A stretch of DNA of 64,000 nt, taken from assembly GCF_002837145.1 (NCBI RefSeq), contig NZ_NWMV01000003.1:1-64000 (forward strand), written 5' to 3'. Source of the stretch: Macromonas nakdongensis (lineage in GTDB: Bacteria > Pseudomonadota > Gammaproteobacteria > Burkholderiales > Burkholderiaceae_C). The notes below the pieces were generated by a model. The model worked only from the letters and a program-made list of their open reading frames with translations. It was not told the DNA's origin and did not search any database. Positions 10,864 to 21,422 of this stretch are shown here, piece after piece. Numbering within the stretch: the stretch's first letter is position 1; each line of letters starts with the position of its first letter. The position numbers were made by a program, and so were the translations under genes.

Positions 10864-12237
10864 ATGAAATTGAATCCCCTGCACCTTCATCTGCCCCTCT
10901 GGAGCCGCGTGAAGGGCATGTTCAACCTCAACGATCCGCGCTGGGGGCGAGACGACGATGCGCCGCCCCGGGAGTCCACCCCCGGCGGGCACCAGAACGA
11001 GGGCGATCGGCCGCGCGAGACGCCGCCGCGCCAGGGCCAACGTCCGCAGGGGGCCAACCAGGGGCCGCCCGATCTGGACGAGTTGTGGCGCGACTTCAAC
11101 CGCAAGCTCGGCGGCTTCTTTGGCGGCGGTCGGGGCGGGCGCGGTGAGCCGAACGGGCGCACACCGCCCGCGTTCAAGCCCGATCCCAAGAGCACCGGCA
11201 TTGGCGTCGGTCTGATCGCCGGCGTGGCCGCGCTGATCTGGCTGGGCACGGGTTTCTTCATCGTGCAGGAAGGCCAGCAGGCCGTCATCACCCAGTTCGG
11301 CAAATACCACAGCACCGTGGGCGCCGGCTTCAACTGGCGCCTGCCGTATCCGGTGCAGCGCCACGAGTCTGTGTTCGTGACGCAGATCCGCTCGGTCGAT
11401 GTGGGGCGCGACGCCATCGTGCCGGCCACCGGTCTGCGCGAGTCGGCCATGCTGACGCAGGACGAGAACATCGTCGAGATCAAGTTCGCGGTGCAGTACC
11501 GCCTGAACGACGCGCGCGCCTACCTGTTTGCCAGCCGCGACCCGGACGCCGCCGTCATCCGCGCCGCCGAGACCGCGGTGCGCGAGGTGGTGGGCAACAT
11601 GAAGATGGACGCGGCCCTGGCCGAGGAGCGCGACCAGATCGCGCCGCGCGTGCGCACCCTGATGCAAACCATTCTGGACCGCTACAGCGTGGGCATTGAG
11701 GTGGTGGGCATCAACCTGCAGCAGGGTGGGGTGCGCCCGCCCGAGCAGGTGCAGGCGTCTTTCGACGACGTGTTGAAGGCCGGCCAGGAGCGCGAGCGCG
11801 CCAAGAACGAGGCCGAGGCCTACGCCAACGACGTGGTGCCCCGGGCGCGCGGTGCGGCGTCGCGCCTGATCGAAGAGGCCGAGGGCTACAAGGCCCGCAT
11901 CGTGGCCCAGGCCCAGGGTGACGCGCAGCGTTTCCGCCTGGTCCAGACCGAGCACGCCAAGGCCCCGCAGGTGACCCGCGAGCGCCTGTACCTGGAGACG
12001 ATGCAGCAGGTGTATGGCAACGTCACCAAGGTGCTGATCGACACCCGCCAGAACTCCAACCTGCTGTACCTGCCGCTGGACAAGATCATGCAATCCGTGG
12101 CCAATGCCAGCCCGGCCGCGGCGGTCGGTGCGGCCGCCGTGTCGCCGGCCCCGAGTGCCGGGACGGCCGCGCCGCCAACTCCCAGCGACGCCCGCAACCG
12201 GGAAGACGCCCGTTCGCGCGAGCGCGAATCCCGCTGA
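10864..12237 (+). CDS. hflK: FtsH protease modulator HflK
   Basis: 457-residue membrane protein that with HflC forms a large cage around FtsH at the inner membrane. A cytosolic Gly/Arg-rich N-terminal region is followed by one transmembrane helix at about residues 115-137, an SPFH/band-7 domain (FFIVQEGQQAVITQFGKY onward) and a long charged helix. The C-terminal tail beyond about residue 415 is Ala/Ser/Pro rich and disordered. hflC begins 21 bases after the stop. Confidence 0.95.
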   Translation: MKLNPLHLHLPLWSRVKGMFNLNDPRWGRDDDAPPRESTPGGHQNEGDRPRETPPRQGQRPQGANQGPPDLDELWRDFNRKLGGFFGGGRGGRGEPNGRTPPAFKPDPKSTGIGVGLIAGVAALIWLGTGFFIVQEGQQAVITQFGKYHSTVGAGFNWRLPYPVQRHESVFVTQIRSVDVGRDAIVPATGLRESAMLTQDENIVEIKFAVQYRLNDARAYLFASRDPDAAVIRAAETAVREVVGNMKMDAALAEERDQIAPRVRTLMQTILDRYSVGIEVVGINLQQGGVRPPEQVQASFDDVLKAGQERERAKNEAEAYANDVVPRARGAASRLIEEAEGYKARIVAQAQGDAQRFRLVQTEHAKAPQVTRERLYLETMQQVYGNVTKVLIDTRQNSNLLYLPLDKIMQSVANASPAAAVGAAAVSPAPSAGTAAPPTPSDARNREDARSRERESR

Positions 12238-12258
12238 CCGCACGGAGACCTTTGCCCC

Positions 12259-13149
12259 ATGAACAGAATCGGTTTCATCCTCTCGTCCCTGCTGGTCGCC
12301 CTGGCCTTGGGCAGCTCCATGCTGTTCGTCGTGGACCAGCGCCAGTTTGGCGTGGTTTACCAGCTCGGTCAGATCCAGAGCGTCATCACCGAACCCGGCC
12401 TCAACTTCAAGATGCCGCCGCCGTTCCAGAACGTGACCTACATCGACAAGCGCCTGCTGACCCTGGAAAACAGCGACACCGAGCCGACCCTGACCGCTGA
12501 AAAACAGCGTGTCGTGATCGACTGGTACGTGCGCTGGCGCATCGCCGATCCCTCGGCCTACATCCGCAACGTCGGGGTGGACGAGCGTGCCGGCGCGGTG
12601 CAGCTCAACCGCGTGGTGCGCAACTCCTTCCAGCAGGAAGTGAACAAGCGCACGGTGCGCGAATTGCTCTCCAGCAGCCGCGAGGAGCTGATGGCCGACG
12701 TCAAGCGCGAGGTGCTGGCCGCCGTGCGCGGGGCCGAAAAGCCCTGGGGCATGGATGTGGTGGACGTGCGCATCAGCCGCATCGATTACGCCGAAACCAT
12801 CACCCGTTCGGTGTACGACCGCATGGAGGCCGAACGCAAGCGCGTGGCCAACGAGCTGCGCTCCACCGGTTTTGCAGAAGGCGAAAAAATCCGGGCCGAT
12901 GCCGACCGCCAGCGCGAAGTGATCGTGGCCGAGGCCTTCCGTTCCGCCCAAAAGATCAAGGGCGAAGGCGATGCCGAAGCCGCCCGCGCCTACAACGAGG
13001 CGTTTGGACGCGACCCGGCCTTCGCCCAGTTCTACCGCAGCCTGGAAGCCTACAAGGCCAGCTTCGCCAGCAAGAGCGACGTGCTGGTGGTGGACCCCTC
13101 GTCCGAGTTCTTCAAGGGGCTGCGCAGCAGCGCTCCGGGCGGGCGTTGA
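12259..13149 (+). CDS. hflC: FtsH protease modulator HflC
   Basis: 296-residue partner of HflK with an N-terminal membrane anchor at about residues 5-24 and a band-7 domain (VVDQRQFGVVYQLGQI). The region EAERKRVANELRSTGFAEGEKI is the conserved SPFH helix. It ends the hfq-hflX-hflK-hflC run: a strong terminator hairpin follows 18 bases after the stop. In many related genomes a small DUF2065 gene sits between hflC and hisZ; none is present here. Confidence 0.95.
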   Translation: MNRIGFILSSLLVALALGSSMLFVVDQRQFGVVYQLGQIQSVITEPGLNFKMPPPFQNVTYIDKRLLTLENSDTEPTLTAEKQRVVIDWYVRWRIADPSAYIRNVGVDERAGAVQLNRVVRNSFQQEVNKRTVRELLSSSREELMADVKREVLAAVRGAEKPWGMDVVDVRISRIDYAETITRSVYDRMEAERKRVANELRSTGFAEGEKIRADADRQREVIVAEAFRSAQKIKGEGDAEAARAYNEAFGRDPAFAQFYRSLEAYKASFASKSDVLVVDPSSEFFKGLRSSAPGGR

Positions 13150-13167
13150 CCCCTTCCCGCCGGCAGG

Positions 13168-13195
13168 GCGACCCACCCGGTGGTGGGTCGCTTTT
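13168..13195 (+). terminator. intrinsic terminator after hflC
   Basis: Ten-base perfect stem GCGACCCACC / GGTGGGTCGC (13168-13177 with 13182-13191), a four-base loop CGGT, then TTTT. A textbook Rho-independent terminator closing the hflKC transcription unit just before the hisZ promoter. Confidence 0.9.
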
Positions 13196-13205
13196 GTGCT
13201 GCCGG

Positions 13206-13211
13206 TAAAAT
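13206..13211 (+). promoter_or_regulatory. -10-like element of hisZ-purA
   Basis: TAAAAT at 13206-13211, fifteen bases beyond the hflC terminator stem and 28 bases before the hisZ ATG. Its place directly after a terminator supports a real promoter. Confidence 0.5.
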
Positions 13212-13238
13212 CTCCGTTTTAACAGCACCGTCACATCC

Positions 13239-14405
13239 ATGTCTGCCTGGGTCCTACCGGATCAAATCGCCGATGTCCTGCCCTCCGAGGCACGGCACAT
13301 CGAAGACCTGCGCCGCGCCTTGCTCGACACGGCGCGCCGTTATGGGTACGAGCTGGTCATGCCGCCTCTGCTCGAGCACCTGGACTCGCTCCTGACGGGC
13401 ACCGGCGAAGCGCTCGACCTGCAAACCTTCAAGCTGGTCGATCAGCTGTCCGGGCGCTCGCTCGGACTGCGCGCTGACACCACGCCCCAGGTGGCGCGCA
13501 TCGACGCCCACCTGCTCAACCGCCGCGGCGTGACCCGCCTGTGCTATTGCGGCCCGGTGCTGCACGCCCGGGTGGACCGGCCGCACGGCACGCGCGAGCC
13601 CCTGCAACTGGGGGCCGAACTGTACGGCCACGCCGGCCTGGAGGCCGACCTGGAGGTGCTGGAGCTGGCCCAAAGCTGCCTGCGCGCCGCCGGTTTGCAG
13701 CACCAGGTGGTGGACCTGGGCGATGTGCGCGTGGTCGATGCCGTGCTGGCCGGCCAGGCCCTGTCTGCCGACGCGGTGGCCCGCATCCACCAGGCCCTGG
13801 CCGCCAAGGACACGGCCACCCTGGCCGACGTCAGCCGCGACCTGCCGGCCGAGGCGCGTGCGGCCTTGCTGTGCTTGCCGGGTCTGTACGGCGACATGTC
13901 GGTGTTGGACGAAGCCGCCCGCTGCCTGCCGCCTAGCCCCCTGCTGGACCGTGCCCTGGCCGATCTGCGCGGCCTGGCCCAAGGCCTGAGCGGCGCCCAG
14001 GTGTCGCTGGACCTGGCCGACCTGCGCGGCTACGCCTACTACACCGGCGTGCGCTTTTCGGTTTTTGCCGCCCAGACGGCGCAGCAGACCCCGGTGGAAC
14101 TGGTGCGCGGTGGCCGCTACGACGAGGTCGGCGCCGTGTTTGGCCGCAAGCGCCCGGCCGCTGGCTTCAGCCTGGACCTCAAGGAGCTGGTGGGCGCTGT
14201 GGCGGCCCCGGTGCTGCAACCCGCCATCCGCGCACCCTGGGGCAGTGCGGTCGGCTTGCGCGAGGCCATCGCCGCCTTGCGCGCCGCGGGCGAAACCGTG
14301 GTCTGTGCCTTGCCCGGCCACGGCCACGAGGTCGATGAATTCCACTGCAACCGTGCCCTGGTGGAGCGCGGTGGCGTTTGGGTGGTGGAGCCGCTGGCGG
14401 CCTGA
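13239..14405 (+). CDS. hisZ: ATP phosphoribosyltransferase regulatory subunit HisZ
   Basis: 388-residue paralogue of the histidyl-tRNA synthetase catalytic domain. It pairs with the short form of HisG to build the first enzyme of histidine synthesis. Class II features are visible ([26 protein letters not shown]) but there is no C-terminal anticodon-binding domain, unlike hisS in this window. The neighbouring purA is a frequent partner in betaproteobacteria; both pathways draw on the purine pool. hisG is not in the window. Confidence 0.95.
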   Translation: MSAWVLPDQIADVLPSEARHIEDLRRALLDTARRYGYELVMPPLLEHLDSLLTGTGEALDLQTFKLVDQLSGRSLGLRADTTPQVARIDAHLLNRRGVTRLCYCGPVLHARVDRPHGTREPLQLGAELYGHAGLEADLEVLELAQSCLRAAGLQHQVVDLGDVRVVDAVLAGQALSADAVARIHQALAAKDTATLADVSRDLPAEARAALLCLPGLYGDMSVLDEAARCLPPSPLLDRALADLRGLAQGLSGAQVSLDLADLRGYAYYTGVRFSVFAAQTAQQTPVELVRGGRYDEVGAVFGRKRPAAGFSLDLKELVGAVAAPVLQPAIRAPWGSAVGLREAIAALRAAGETVVCALPGHGHEVDEFHCNRALVERGGVWVVEPLAA

Positions 14406-15830
<1,425 letters not shown>

Positions 15831-15864
15831 GCGCAGGCCCTCCACCAAGCTCCAAGGAAACTGC

Positions 15865-16389
15865 ATGCTGACCGAAGACGGCAAACACCTGTACGTGTCC
15901 TACGACGAGTACCACAACCTGATCGAGAAGCTGGCGATCAAGGTGCACCAGTCGGGCTGGGAATTCGACACCATCCTGTGTCTGGCCCGCGGTGGCATGC
16001 GGCCGGGGGACATCCTCAGCCGCATCTTCGACAAGCCGCTGGCCATCATGTCGACCAGTTCCTACCGCGCCGAAGCCGGCACGTTGCAGGGCCAGCTCGA
16101 CATCGCCCGCTACATCACCACGCCCAAGGGCGAGATCGCGGGCAAGGTCTTGCTGGTGGACGACCTGGCCGATTCGGGCCACACCTTGCGCGCGGTCATC
16201 GACCTGCTGAAGAACGGCTACCCGCCCATCACCGAACTGCGCAGTGCGGTGATCTGGACCAAGCAGGTGTCGGTTTTCACCCCCGACTATTCGGTGGAGT
16301 ACTTGGCCACCAACCCCTGGATCCACCAGCCCTTCGAAGGCTACGACAGCATGCGCCCGGCGCAGTTGCTGGCCAAGTGGAAGGTCTGA
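15865..16389 (+). CDS. purine-type phosphoribosyltransferase (Gpt/Hpt-like)
   Basis: 174-residue type I phosphoribosyltransferase. The PRPP-binding signature VLLVDDLADSGHT lies at residues 95-107 and an upstream LARGGMRPGDIL contacts the pyrophosphate. The size and hood region resemble xanthine/hypoxanthine phosphoribosyltransferases, and the place right after purA suggests purine salvage. The exact base used cannot be read from the sequence. Confidence 0.85.
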   Translation: MLTEDGKHLYVSYDEYHNLIEKLAIKVHQSGWEFDTILCLARGGMRPGDILSRIFDKPLAIMSTSSYRAEAGTLQGQLDIARYITTPKGEIAGKVLLVDDLADSGHTLRAVIDLLKNGYPPITELRSAVIWTKQVSVFTPDYSVEYLATNPWIHQPFEGYDSMRPAQLLAKWKV

Positions 16390-16400
16390 ACCCCAGCGAG

Positions 16401-17609
16401 GTGGCGCCGCCCGTGGCCACCTCCACGCGGCTGCTGCACCACGCCTACCGGCCACCGGCCGAATTCGAGGCACCGGCCCCGGGCGTGCACAAAGCCTCCA
16501 CGGTGTTTTTCCCGAACGTCGCCGCCATGCGCGCCCGCGACTGGAAAGACAAGTCGGCCTACACCTACGGCCTGCACGGCACGCCCACCACCTTCACGCT
16601 GGAAGCGCGCATCGCCACGCTGGAGGGCGGCACCCACTGCGTGCTGGCGCCCAGCGGTCTGTCCGCCTTGGCCTTGGTCGACATGGCCTTCCTGCGCGCC
16701 GGCGACGAGGTGCTGTTGCCGGACAACGCCTACGGCCCCGGTCTGTCCTTGGCCGAGGTGGAACTGGCCCGCTGGGGCATTGCCCACCGCCGCTACGACC
16801 CGATGCGCCCGCAGCACCTGGCCGAGCTGATCGGCCCAGCCACGCGCCTGGTCTGGCTGGAAGCGGCGGGATCGGTCACCCTCGAATTCCCCGACATCCC
16901 TGCCCTGGTCGCGGTGGTGCAGGCCGCGAACGCGGCGCGGGCCCAGTGCGACCCCGGGGCCCGCACGATCGTCAGCGCGTTGGACAACACCTGGGGGGCG
17001 GGGGTGGCGTTCGCGCCGTTCGCGCTGGGTGTGGACGTCTCCCTGCAGGCGCTCACCAAGTACCCCAGCGGCGGCGGCGACGTGCTGATGGGCTCGGTGG
17101 TGACGCGCGACGCCGGCCTGCACCGCCAGTTGCTGCTCACGCACATGCGCCTGGGCCTGGGGGTGGGCGCGAACGACGCCGAGCTGGTCTTGCGCGGCCT
17201 GTCCTCCATCGCCCTGCGTTACCACGCCCAGGACCGCGCCACCCGTGCACTGGCCGGTTGGATGCGGCAGCAGGCGGTCGTGGCCCAGGTGTTCCACCCG
17301 GCCTTGCCCGGCTCACCCGGGCACGCGCATTGGTTGCGCGATGCCAGCGCCGCGGCCTGCCTGTTCAGCGTGGTGTTCCAGCCGCACATCACCCCCGCGC
17401 AGGTGGACGCCTTTTGTGACCGGCTGCGCCTGTTCCGCCTGGGCTACAGCTGGGCCGGTCCGGTCAGCCTGTGTGTGCCTTACGACCTGTCGGCCATGCG
17501 CACCTTGCCGGGACCGCATCCAGCGGCGCTGGTGCGCTTCGCGGTGGGCCTGGAGGACGTGGCCGACCTGCAGGCCGACCTCGCTCAGGCGCTGGCCGGC
17601 TTGTCCTGA
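16401..17609 (+). CDS. metC: cystathionine beta-lyase-like PLP enzyme (MetC family)
   Basis: 402-residue Cys/Met-metabolism PLP enzyme. Seen: YGLHGTPTTFTLEARIATLEGG, the PLP-stacking region VLAPSGLSAL, and the Schiff-base lysine at about residue 220 in ALTKYPSGGGDVLMG. Family members cleave cystathionine to homocysteine, or act on related thioethers; the substrate is inferred. The start is uncertain: GTG at 16401 is the best placed, with a weak ribosome site; GTG at 16413 is possible. The 3' end overlaps the convergent mnmH gene by 25 bases. Confidence 0.85.
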   Translation: MAPPVATSTRLLHHAYRPPAEFEAPAPGVHKASTVFFPNVAAMRARDWKDKSAYTYGLHGTPTTFTLEARIATLEGGTHCVLAPSGLSALALVDMAFLRAGDEVLLPDNAYGPGLSLAEVELARWGIAHRRYDPMRPQHLAELIGPATRLVWLEAAGSVTLEFPDIPALVAVVQAANAARAQCDPGARTIVSALDNTWGAGVAFAPFALGVDVSLQALTKYPSGGGDVLMGSVVTRDAGLHRQLLLTHMRLGLGVGANDAELVLRGLSSIALRYHAQDRATRALAGWMRQQAVVAQVFHPALPGSPGHAHWLRDASAAACLFSVVFQPHITPAQVDAFCDRLRLFRLGYSWAGPVSLCVPYDLSAMRTLPGPHPAALVRFAVGLEDVADLQADLAQALAGLS

Positions 17610-18664
17610 GCCTCGTTCAAAATCTGCGCGGCCAGGGCCTCCAATGCCGCTGCCGAGCGATCGCTCAGCACGCAGACCTGGGCCTGCCCGTACTGGATGA
17701 AGTTGCGTCGGATCGACGCCGCATACACCGGGTCGTAGTGGCGGGCCAGCAGTTCGCGCACCACCGCCGGGGCCTGTCCCGCGCGCACCTGGGCCTGCCA
17801 GTCGTCGATCACGGCGCGGCCTTGCAGCTGGGTCAGGGCGTCCAGGCGCTGGCAGAAAAATTCCGGGTCCTCCAGGAAAAAGGCGTAGTCCTCCAGCAGC
17901 AGGGCCACGCGTTCGTCTTCGGCCAATTGCACATCCAGACAGGGGCTGGCGCGCATGGCGTCCATCAGGGCGTCGGGCACACGCAAGTTGCCCACTTTTT
18001 TGCTTTCGCTTTCCACGTAGACGGGGCGGCTGGGGTCGAAACGGCGCAGCGCGTCCCAGACCAGCGAGTCGAAATGCTTCTGGCTGGGCTGGGGCTGGCC
18101 CGGTACCAGGCCCAGCACAGAGCTGCGGTGGCAGGCCAGGGCTTCCAGGTCCAGCACCTGCGCGCCCTGGGCGGCCAGGGCGTGCAGCAACCGGGTTTTG
18201 CCCGTGCCGGTGGGACCGCACACCACCCGGTAATGCAAGCGCTGCGCCAAGGCCGGCAAGGTCTCGAGCAGCGCGCCGCGCCAGGCTTTGTAGCCGCCTT
18301 CGATCAGGGTGACCTGAAAACCGATGGCGCCGAGGATGGTGGCCAGCGCGCCGCTGCGGTTGCCCCCGCGCCAGCAATACACCAGGGGTTTCCAGCCCTT
18401 GGGCTTGTCCAAGGCTTCGCGCTCGATGTGGGCGGCGATGTTGCGCGCCGACAGCGCGGCCCCGCGTTTCTTGGCCTCAAAGGCGCTGACCTGCTTGTAC
18501 ATCGTGCCAATGACGATGCGCTCCTCGTTGTTCAGCGTCGGCCAGTTGATCGCGCCGGGCAGGTGGTCTTCGGCGTACTCGGCTTCGGTGCGGGCGTCGA
18601 TGACGGTGTCGAAATCGGCCAAGCGCGACGCCACGTCGCGGGCGGGCAGGGTGTGCAGGGGCAT
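17585..18664 (-). CDS. mnmH: tRNA 2-selenouridine/geranyl-2-thiouridine synthase MnmH (SelU)
   Basis: 359 residues. An N-terminal rhodanese domain carries the catalytic Cys97 in YCWRGGNRSG. It is followed by a P-loop domain with GPTGTGKT at residues 150-157. MnmH replaces sulfur by selenium in 2-thiouridine at the wobble base of Lys, Glu and Gln tRNAs, passing through a geranylated intermediate. The selenophosphate synthetase gene selD that it needs is not in the window. It lies downstream of the arylesterase on the same strand with an 11-base gap. Confidence 0.95.
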   Translation of the reverse strand: MPLHTLPARDVASRLADFDTVIDARTEAEYAEDHLPGAINWPTLNNEERIVIGTMYKQVSAFEAKKRGAALSARNIAAHIEREALDKPKGWKPLVYCWRGGNRSGALATILGAIGFQVTLIEGGYKAWRGALLETLPALAQRLHYRVVCGPTGTGKTRLLHALAAQGAQVLDLEALACHRSSVLGLVPGQPQPSQKHFDSLVWDALRRFDPSRPVYVESESKKVGNLRVPDALMDAMRASPCLDVQLAEDERVALLLEDYAFFLEDPEFFCQRLDALTQLQGRAVIDDWQAQVRAGQAPAVVRELLARHYDPVYAASIRRNFIQYGQAQVCVLSDRSAAALEALAAQILNEAQDKPASA

Positions 18665-18675
18665 GGGGGAGGTGG

Positions 18676-19317
18676 TCAGCGGCGGGGCAGGAGCTTGCGC
18701 AGCTCGGGCCAGACATTGTCCCGCATTTGCGCCTGGGCCTGTTCGTTGGGGTGGATGCGGTCGGCCTGGAACAGCGCCACCGGGTTGGGGCCGTCGGCCA
18801 CGCCGCGCAGGAAGAACGGCACCAGGCCGGTGGCTTCCTGCCGCGCCACATCGGTGAAGACGCGGCGGAAGTCGGCGGCGTAGCGGGCGCCGTAGTTGGG
18901 GGGCATCTCCATGCCCAGCAGCAGCACCCGGGCGCCGGCTTCGCGGCCGGCGCGGGCCATGGCCGCCAGGTTGGCGCGGGTCATCTCCAGGGGCAGGCCG
19001 CGCAGCGCGTCGTTGCCGCCGAGTTCGAGCACCAGCACCGCCGGCCGGTGTTGGGCCAACAGGGCCGGCAGGCGCGAGCGCCCGCCCGAAGTGGTGTCGC
19101 CGCTGACGCTGGCGTTGACCACCCGCAGCGCGCGCCGTTCCTGGGCCAGCTGTGCGCTGAGCAGGGCCACCCAGCCACTGCCGCGGCGCAGGCCGTATTC
19201 GGCGCTGAGCGAATCGCCCAGCACCAACACCACCGGTTCGGTGGCGGCCTGGGCCCCAGGCCAAAACCCCACAAGGGGGGCGAGGGTGGCGAACGCGGTA
19301 AAGTGGCGGCGATTCAA
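18676..19317 (-). CDS. arylesterase / TesA-like GDSL lipase, exported
   Basis: 213-residue SGNH hydrolase. Nucleophile Ser36 lies in LGDSLSAEYG; block III is GGNDALRG and the catalytic Asp/His pair is in DRIHPN (about 186 and 189). Homologues include E. coli thioesterase I/lysophospholipase TesA. The start is a TTG at 19317, giving an N-terminus NRRHFTAFATL followed by a hydrophobic stretch and cleavage near AQA; the twin arginine could mean Tat export. It is divergent from an ABC ATPase only 15 bases away, matching the E. coli tesA/ybbA pair. Confidence 0.88.
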   Translation of the reverse strand: MNRRHFTAFATLAPLVGFWPGAQAATEPVVLVLGDSLSAEYGLRRGSGWVALLSAQLAQERRALRVVNASVSGDTTSGGRSRLPALLAQHRPAVLVLELGGNDALRGLPLEMTRANLAAMARAGREAGARVLLLGMEMPPNYGARYAADFRRVFTDVARQEATGLVPFFLRGVADGPNPVALFQADRIHPNEQAQAQMRDNVWPELRKLLPRR

Positions 19318-19332
19318 CTCGGTGGACCTTTC

Positions 19333-20031
19333 ATGTCGGATGTGGTGATTGCGGTGCGTCAGGTGTCGAAATCGGTGCGCGATGCGACCGGTCAGCTGGA
19401 CATCCTGCGCGGGGTCGATTTCGAGTTGCGCCGGGGCGAGACCGTGGCCATCGTCGGCGCTTCGGGCTCGGGCAAAAGCACGCTGCTGTCCATCGTTGCC
19501 GGTTTGGACACGCCCACGGGCGGAACGGTTCACATCGACGGCACCGATATTTTCGCCTTGAGCGAAGACCAGCGTGCCGCCCTGCGTGCCCAGAAGGTGG
19601 GCTTCGTCTTTCAGAGTTTCCAGTTGCTGGGCAACCTGACCGCCCTGGAAAACGTCATGCTGCCGCTGGAACTGGCCGGGCGCCGCGACGCCCGCGCCCA
19701 GGCCACCCAGATGCTGCAGCGCGTCGGCCTGGGCGAGCGTTTGGGGCATTACCCCAAGGTCTTGTCGGGCGGGGAACAGCAGCGCGTGGCCCTGGCCCGT
19801 GCGTTCGTGGTGCGCCCCGCCGTGCTGCTGGCCGACGAACCCACCGGCAGCCTGGACTTTGCCACCGGCGAACGGGTCATGCAGCTGATGTTCGACCTGA
19901 ACCGCGAGCAGGGCACGACGCTGGTGCTGGTCACGCACGACCCCGCCATTGCGCAACGCTGCGAACGCCGCATCACCGTGGAAGCCGGGCGGGTGTCGGC
20001 CGAGCCGCCACGGCAGCCGGTCGGCGCCTGA
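19333..20031 (+). CDS. ABC transporter ATP-binding protein (YbbA/LolD-like)
   Basis: 232-residue ATPase of the MacB/LolD class. Walker [10 protein letters not shown] at 42-50, Q-loop near FVFQSFQLL, signature LSGGEQQR at 144-151, Walker B LLADEP at 165-170 and switch His in VTHD are all intact. Proteins of this class export lipoproteins, peptides or lipids with an FtsX-like permease. No permease gene follows: rlmB starts 28 bases later on the same strand. Its place opposite the arylesterase mirrors ybbA/tesA. Confidence 0.9.
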   Translation: MSDVVIAVRQVSKSVRDATGQLDILRGVDFELRRGETVAIVGASGSGKSTLLSIVAGLDTPTGGTVHIDGTDIFALSEDQRAALRAQKVGFVFQSFQLLGNLTALENVMLPLELAGRRDARAQATQMLQRVGLGERLGHYPKVLSGGEQQRVALARAFVVRPAVLLADEPTGSLDFATGERVMQLMFDLNREQGTTLVLVTHDPAIAQRCERRITVEAGRVSAEPPRQPVGA

Positions 20032-20041
20032 AGCGGCGCTT

Positions 20042-20059
20042 GGGGGGATAATTCCCCCC
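20042..20059 (+). promoter_or_regulatory. palindromic -10 element abutting the rlmB start
   Basis: GGGGGGATAATTCCCCCC, a perfect seven-base stem with loop TAAT, directly precedes the rlmB ATG. The centre contains GATAAT, a plausible -10. There is no purine-rich ribosome site, so either transcription starts almost at the ATG or the gene is read from the ABC ATPase transcript. Confidence 0.5.
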
Positions 20060-20806
20060 ATGTCTTCACCCAAAGTCCTGTTCGGCTTCCACGCGGTCGG
20101 CGTGCGCCTGAAAACCGCCCCCGCTTCCATCATCGAGATCTACTTCGACCCGACGCGCCGCGACGCGCGCATGAAGCAGTTCCTCGACCGCGCCAAGGAG
20201 GCCGGCGCCCGCCTGATCGAAGGCGACAGCCTGCGCATCGCCAAACTGGCCGGCAGCCACGGCCACCAGGGCGTGGCCGCGCGGGTGAACCCGGTGGAAC
20301 AGGCCCGTTCCCTGGACGACCTGCTGGACCAGCTGGAGCAGGGCGAAGGCATTGCCCCTTTGCTGTTGGTGTTGGACGGCGTGACCGATCCGCACAACCT
20401 CGGCGCCTGCCTGCGCGTGGCCGACGGGGCCGGGGCCCAGGCGGTGATCGCGCCGAAAGACCACGCCTGCGGCATCAACGCCACCGTGGCCAAGGTGGCC
20501 AGCGGTGCGGCCGAAACCACGCCGTATTTCATGGTGACCAACCTGGCGCGCACCCTCAACGAATTGAAGGAGCGCAACATCTGGATCATCGGCACCAGCG
20601 ACGACGCACCCAAGACCATCTACCAGGTGGACCTGAAAGGCCCGGTGGCGCTGGTGCTGGGGGCCGAAGGCCCGGGCATGCGCCAGCTCACCCGCAAGAC
20701 CTGCGACGAGCTGGTCAGCATCCCCATGCGCGGGGCGGTGGAAAGCCTGAACGTGTCGGTGGCCAGCGCAGTCTGCCTGTACGAGGCCCTGCGCCAGCGC
20801 AGCTGA
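20060..20806 (+). CDS. rlmB: 23S rRNA (guanosine2251-2'-O)-methyltransferase RlmB
   Basis: 248-residue SPOUT methyltransferase that modifies G2251 in the peptidyl-transferase P-loop of 23S rRNA. The N-terminal substrate-binding domain begins VLFGFHAVG. The catalytic part shows [28 protein letters not shown] and [12 protein letters not shown], which build the trefoil knot and SAM site. It is convergent with the chrA pair, six bases apart. Confidence 0.95.
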   Translation: MSSPKVLFGFHAVGVRLKTAPASIIEIYFDPTRRDARMKQFLDRAKEAGARLIEGDSLRIAKLAGSHGHQGVAARVNPVEQARSLDDLLDQLEQGEGIAPLLLVLDGVTDPHNLGACLRVADGAGAQAVIAPKDHACGINATVAKVASGAAETTPYFMVTNLARTLNELKERNIWIIGTSDDAPKTIYQVDLKGPVALVLGAEGPGMRQLTRKTCDELVSIPMRGAVESLNVSVASAVCLYEALRQRS

Positions 20807-20812
20807 GTCGCC

Positions 20813-21409
20813 TCAGACCCAGCCCAGGCTGCCCAGCAGGGCGCCCGCGCCCAGCAACCAGAGCAGGTGCCAGCGGGTTTTCCACACCGCCAAGGTGGTG
20901 AAGGCGCCCAGCGCCCACAGCGGCCAGTCCTGCGCGGGCTCGTCGTGGGCGGCGATCAGCAGCCAGCCGGTGGCCACCAGCAGCGCAATCACGATCGGTG
21001 CCAGGCCCTGCTTGAACGCCTTGACGCTGCGCCAGTCCCGGCGCTGGTGGGCCCAGCGGCCGGCGACGTAGGCCAGGGTGGACGACGGAATCAGGATCGC
21101 CGTCAGGCTGACGGCCACCCCCAGCAAGCCCAGTGGCCAGCTGGCCGGCCCCAGTGCCGCACCGCCGGCGGCGTTCACGCCGACCGACCAGCCCATCAAG
21201 GCCACGAACAGCACGTTCGGGCCGGGCGCGGCCTGCGCCAGGGCGATCGCGCTGGTGAACTGCGCGTCGGTCAGCCAGGCCTGCTGCGTCACCAGGAAGC
21301 GGTGCATGTCGGGCGCGGTGGTGATGGCCCCACCCACCGCCAGCAGCGACAGCAGCAGAAAGTGCAGAAACAGTTCGATCCAGTCGGCGGCGTGCAGGGT
21401 CAGGGCCAC
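20813..21409 (-). CDS. chrA: chromate transporter, short-chain CHR protein (second of a pair)
   Basis: 198 residues, mostly membrane segments. The CHR motif is visible in LLSLLAVGGAIT near the N-terminus and AQAAPGPNVLFVALMGW at about 60-75. Short single-domain CHR proteins work in pairs that together match the two halves of full-length ChrA, an antiporter-like chromate exporter. It follows the first half with a 13-base gap. Whether it exports chromate here is an inference. Confidence 0.85.
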   Translation of the reverse strand: MALTLHAADWIELFLHFLLLSLLAVGGAITTAPDMHRFLVTQQAWLTDAQFTSAIALAQAAPGPNVLFVALMGWSVGVNAAGGAALGPASWPLGLLGVAVSLTAILIPSSTLAYVAGRWAHQRRDWRSVKAFKQGLAPIVIALLVATGWLLIAAHDEPAQDWPLWALGAFTTLAVWKTRWHLLWLLGAGALLGSLGWV

Positions 21410-21422
21410 GGTGGCGTCTCCT

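Noticed and set aside
10846-13176. A 776-codon reverse frame opposite hflK and hflC
   Set aside because: It is antisense to two clearly recognised genes and has His/Gly/Val-rich composition without any family motif.
16528-17609. An ATG at 16528 as the start of the metC-like gene
   Set aside because: It would remove the conserved N-terminal region including KASTVFFP that homologues have.
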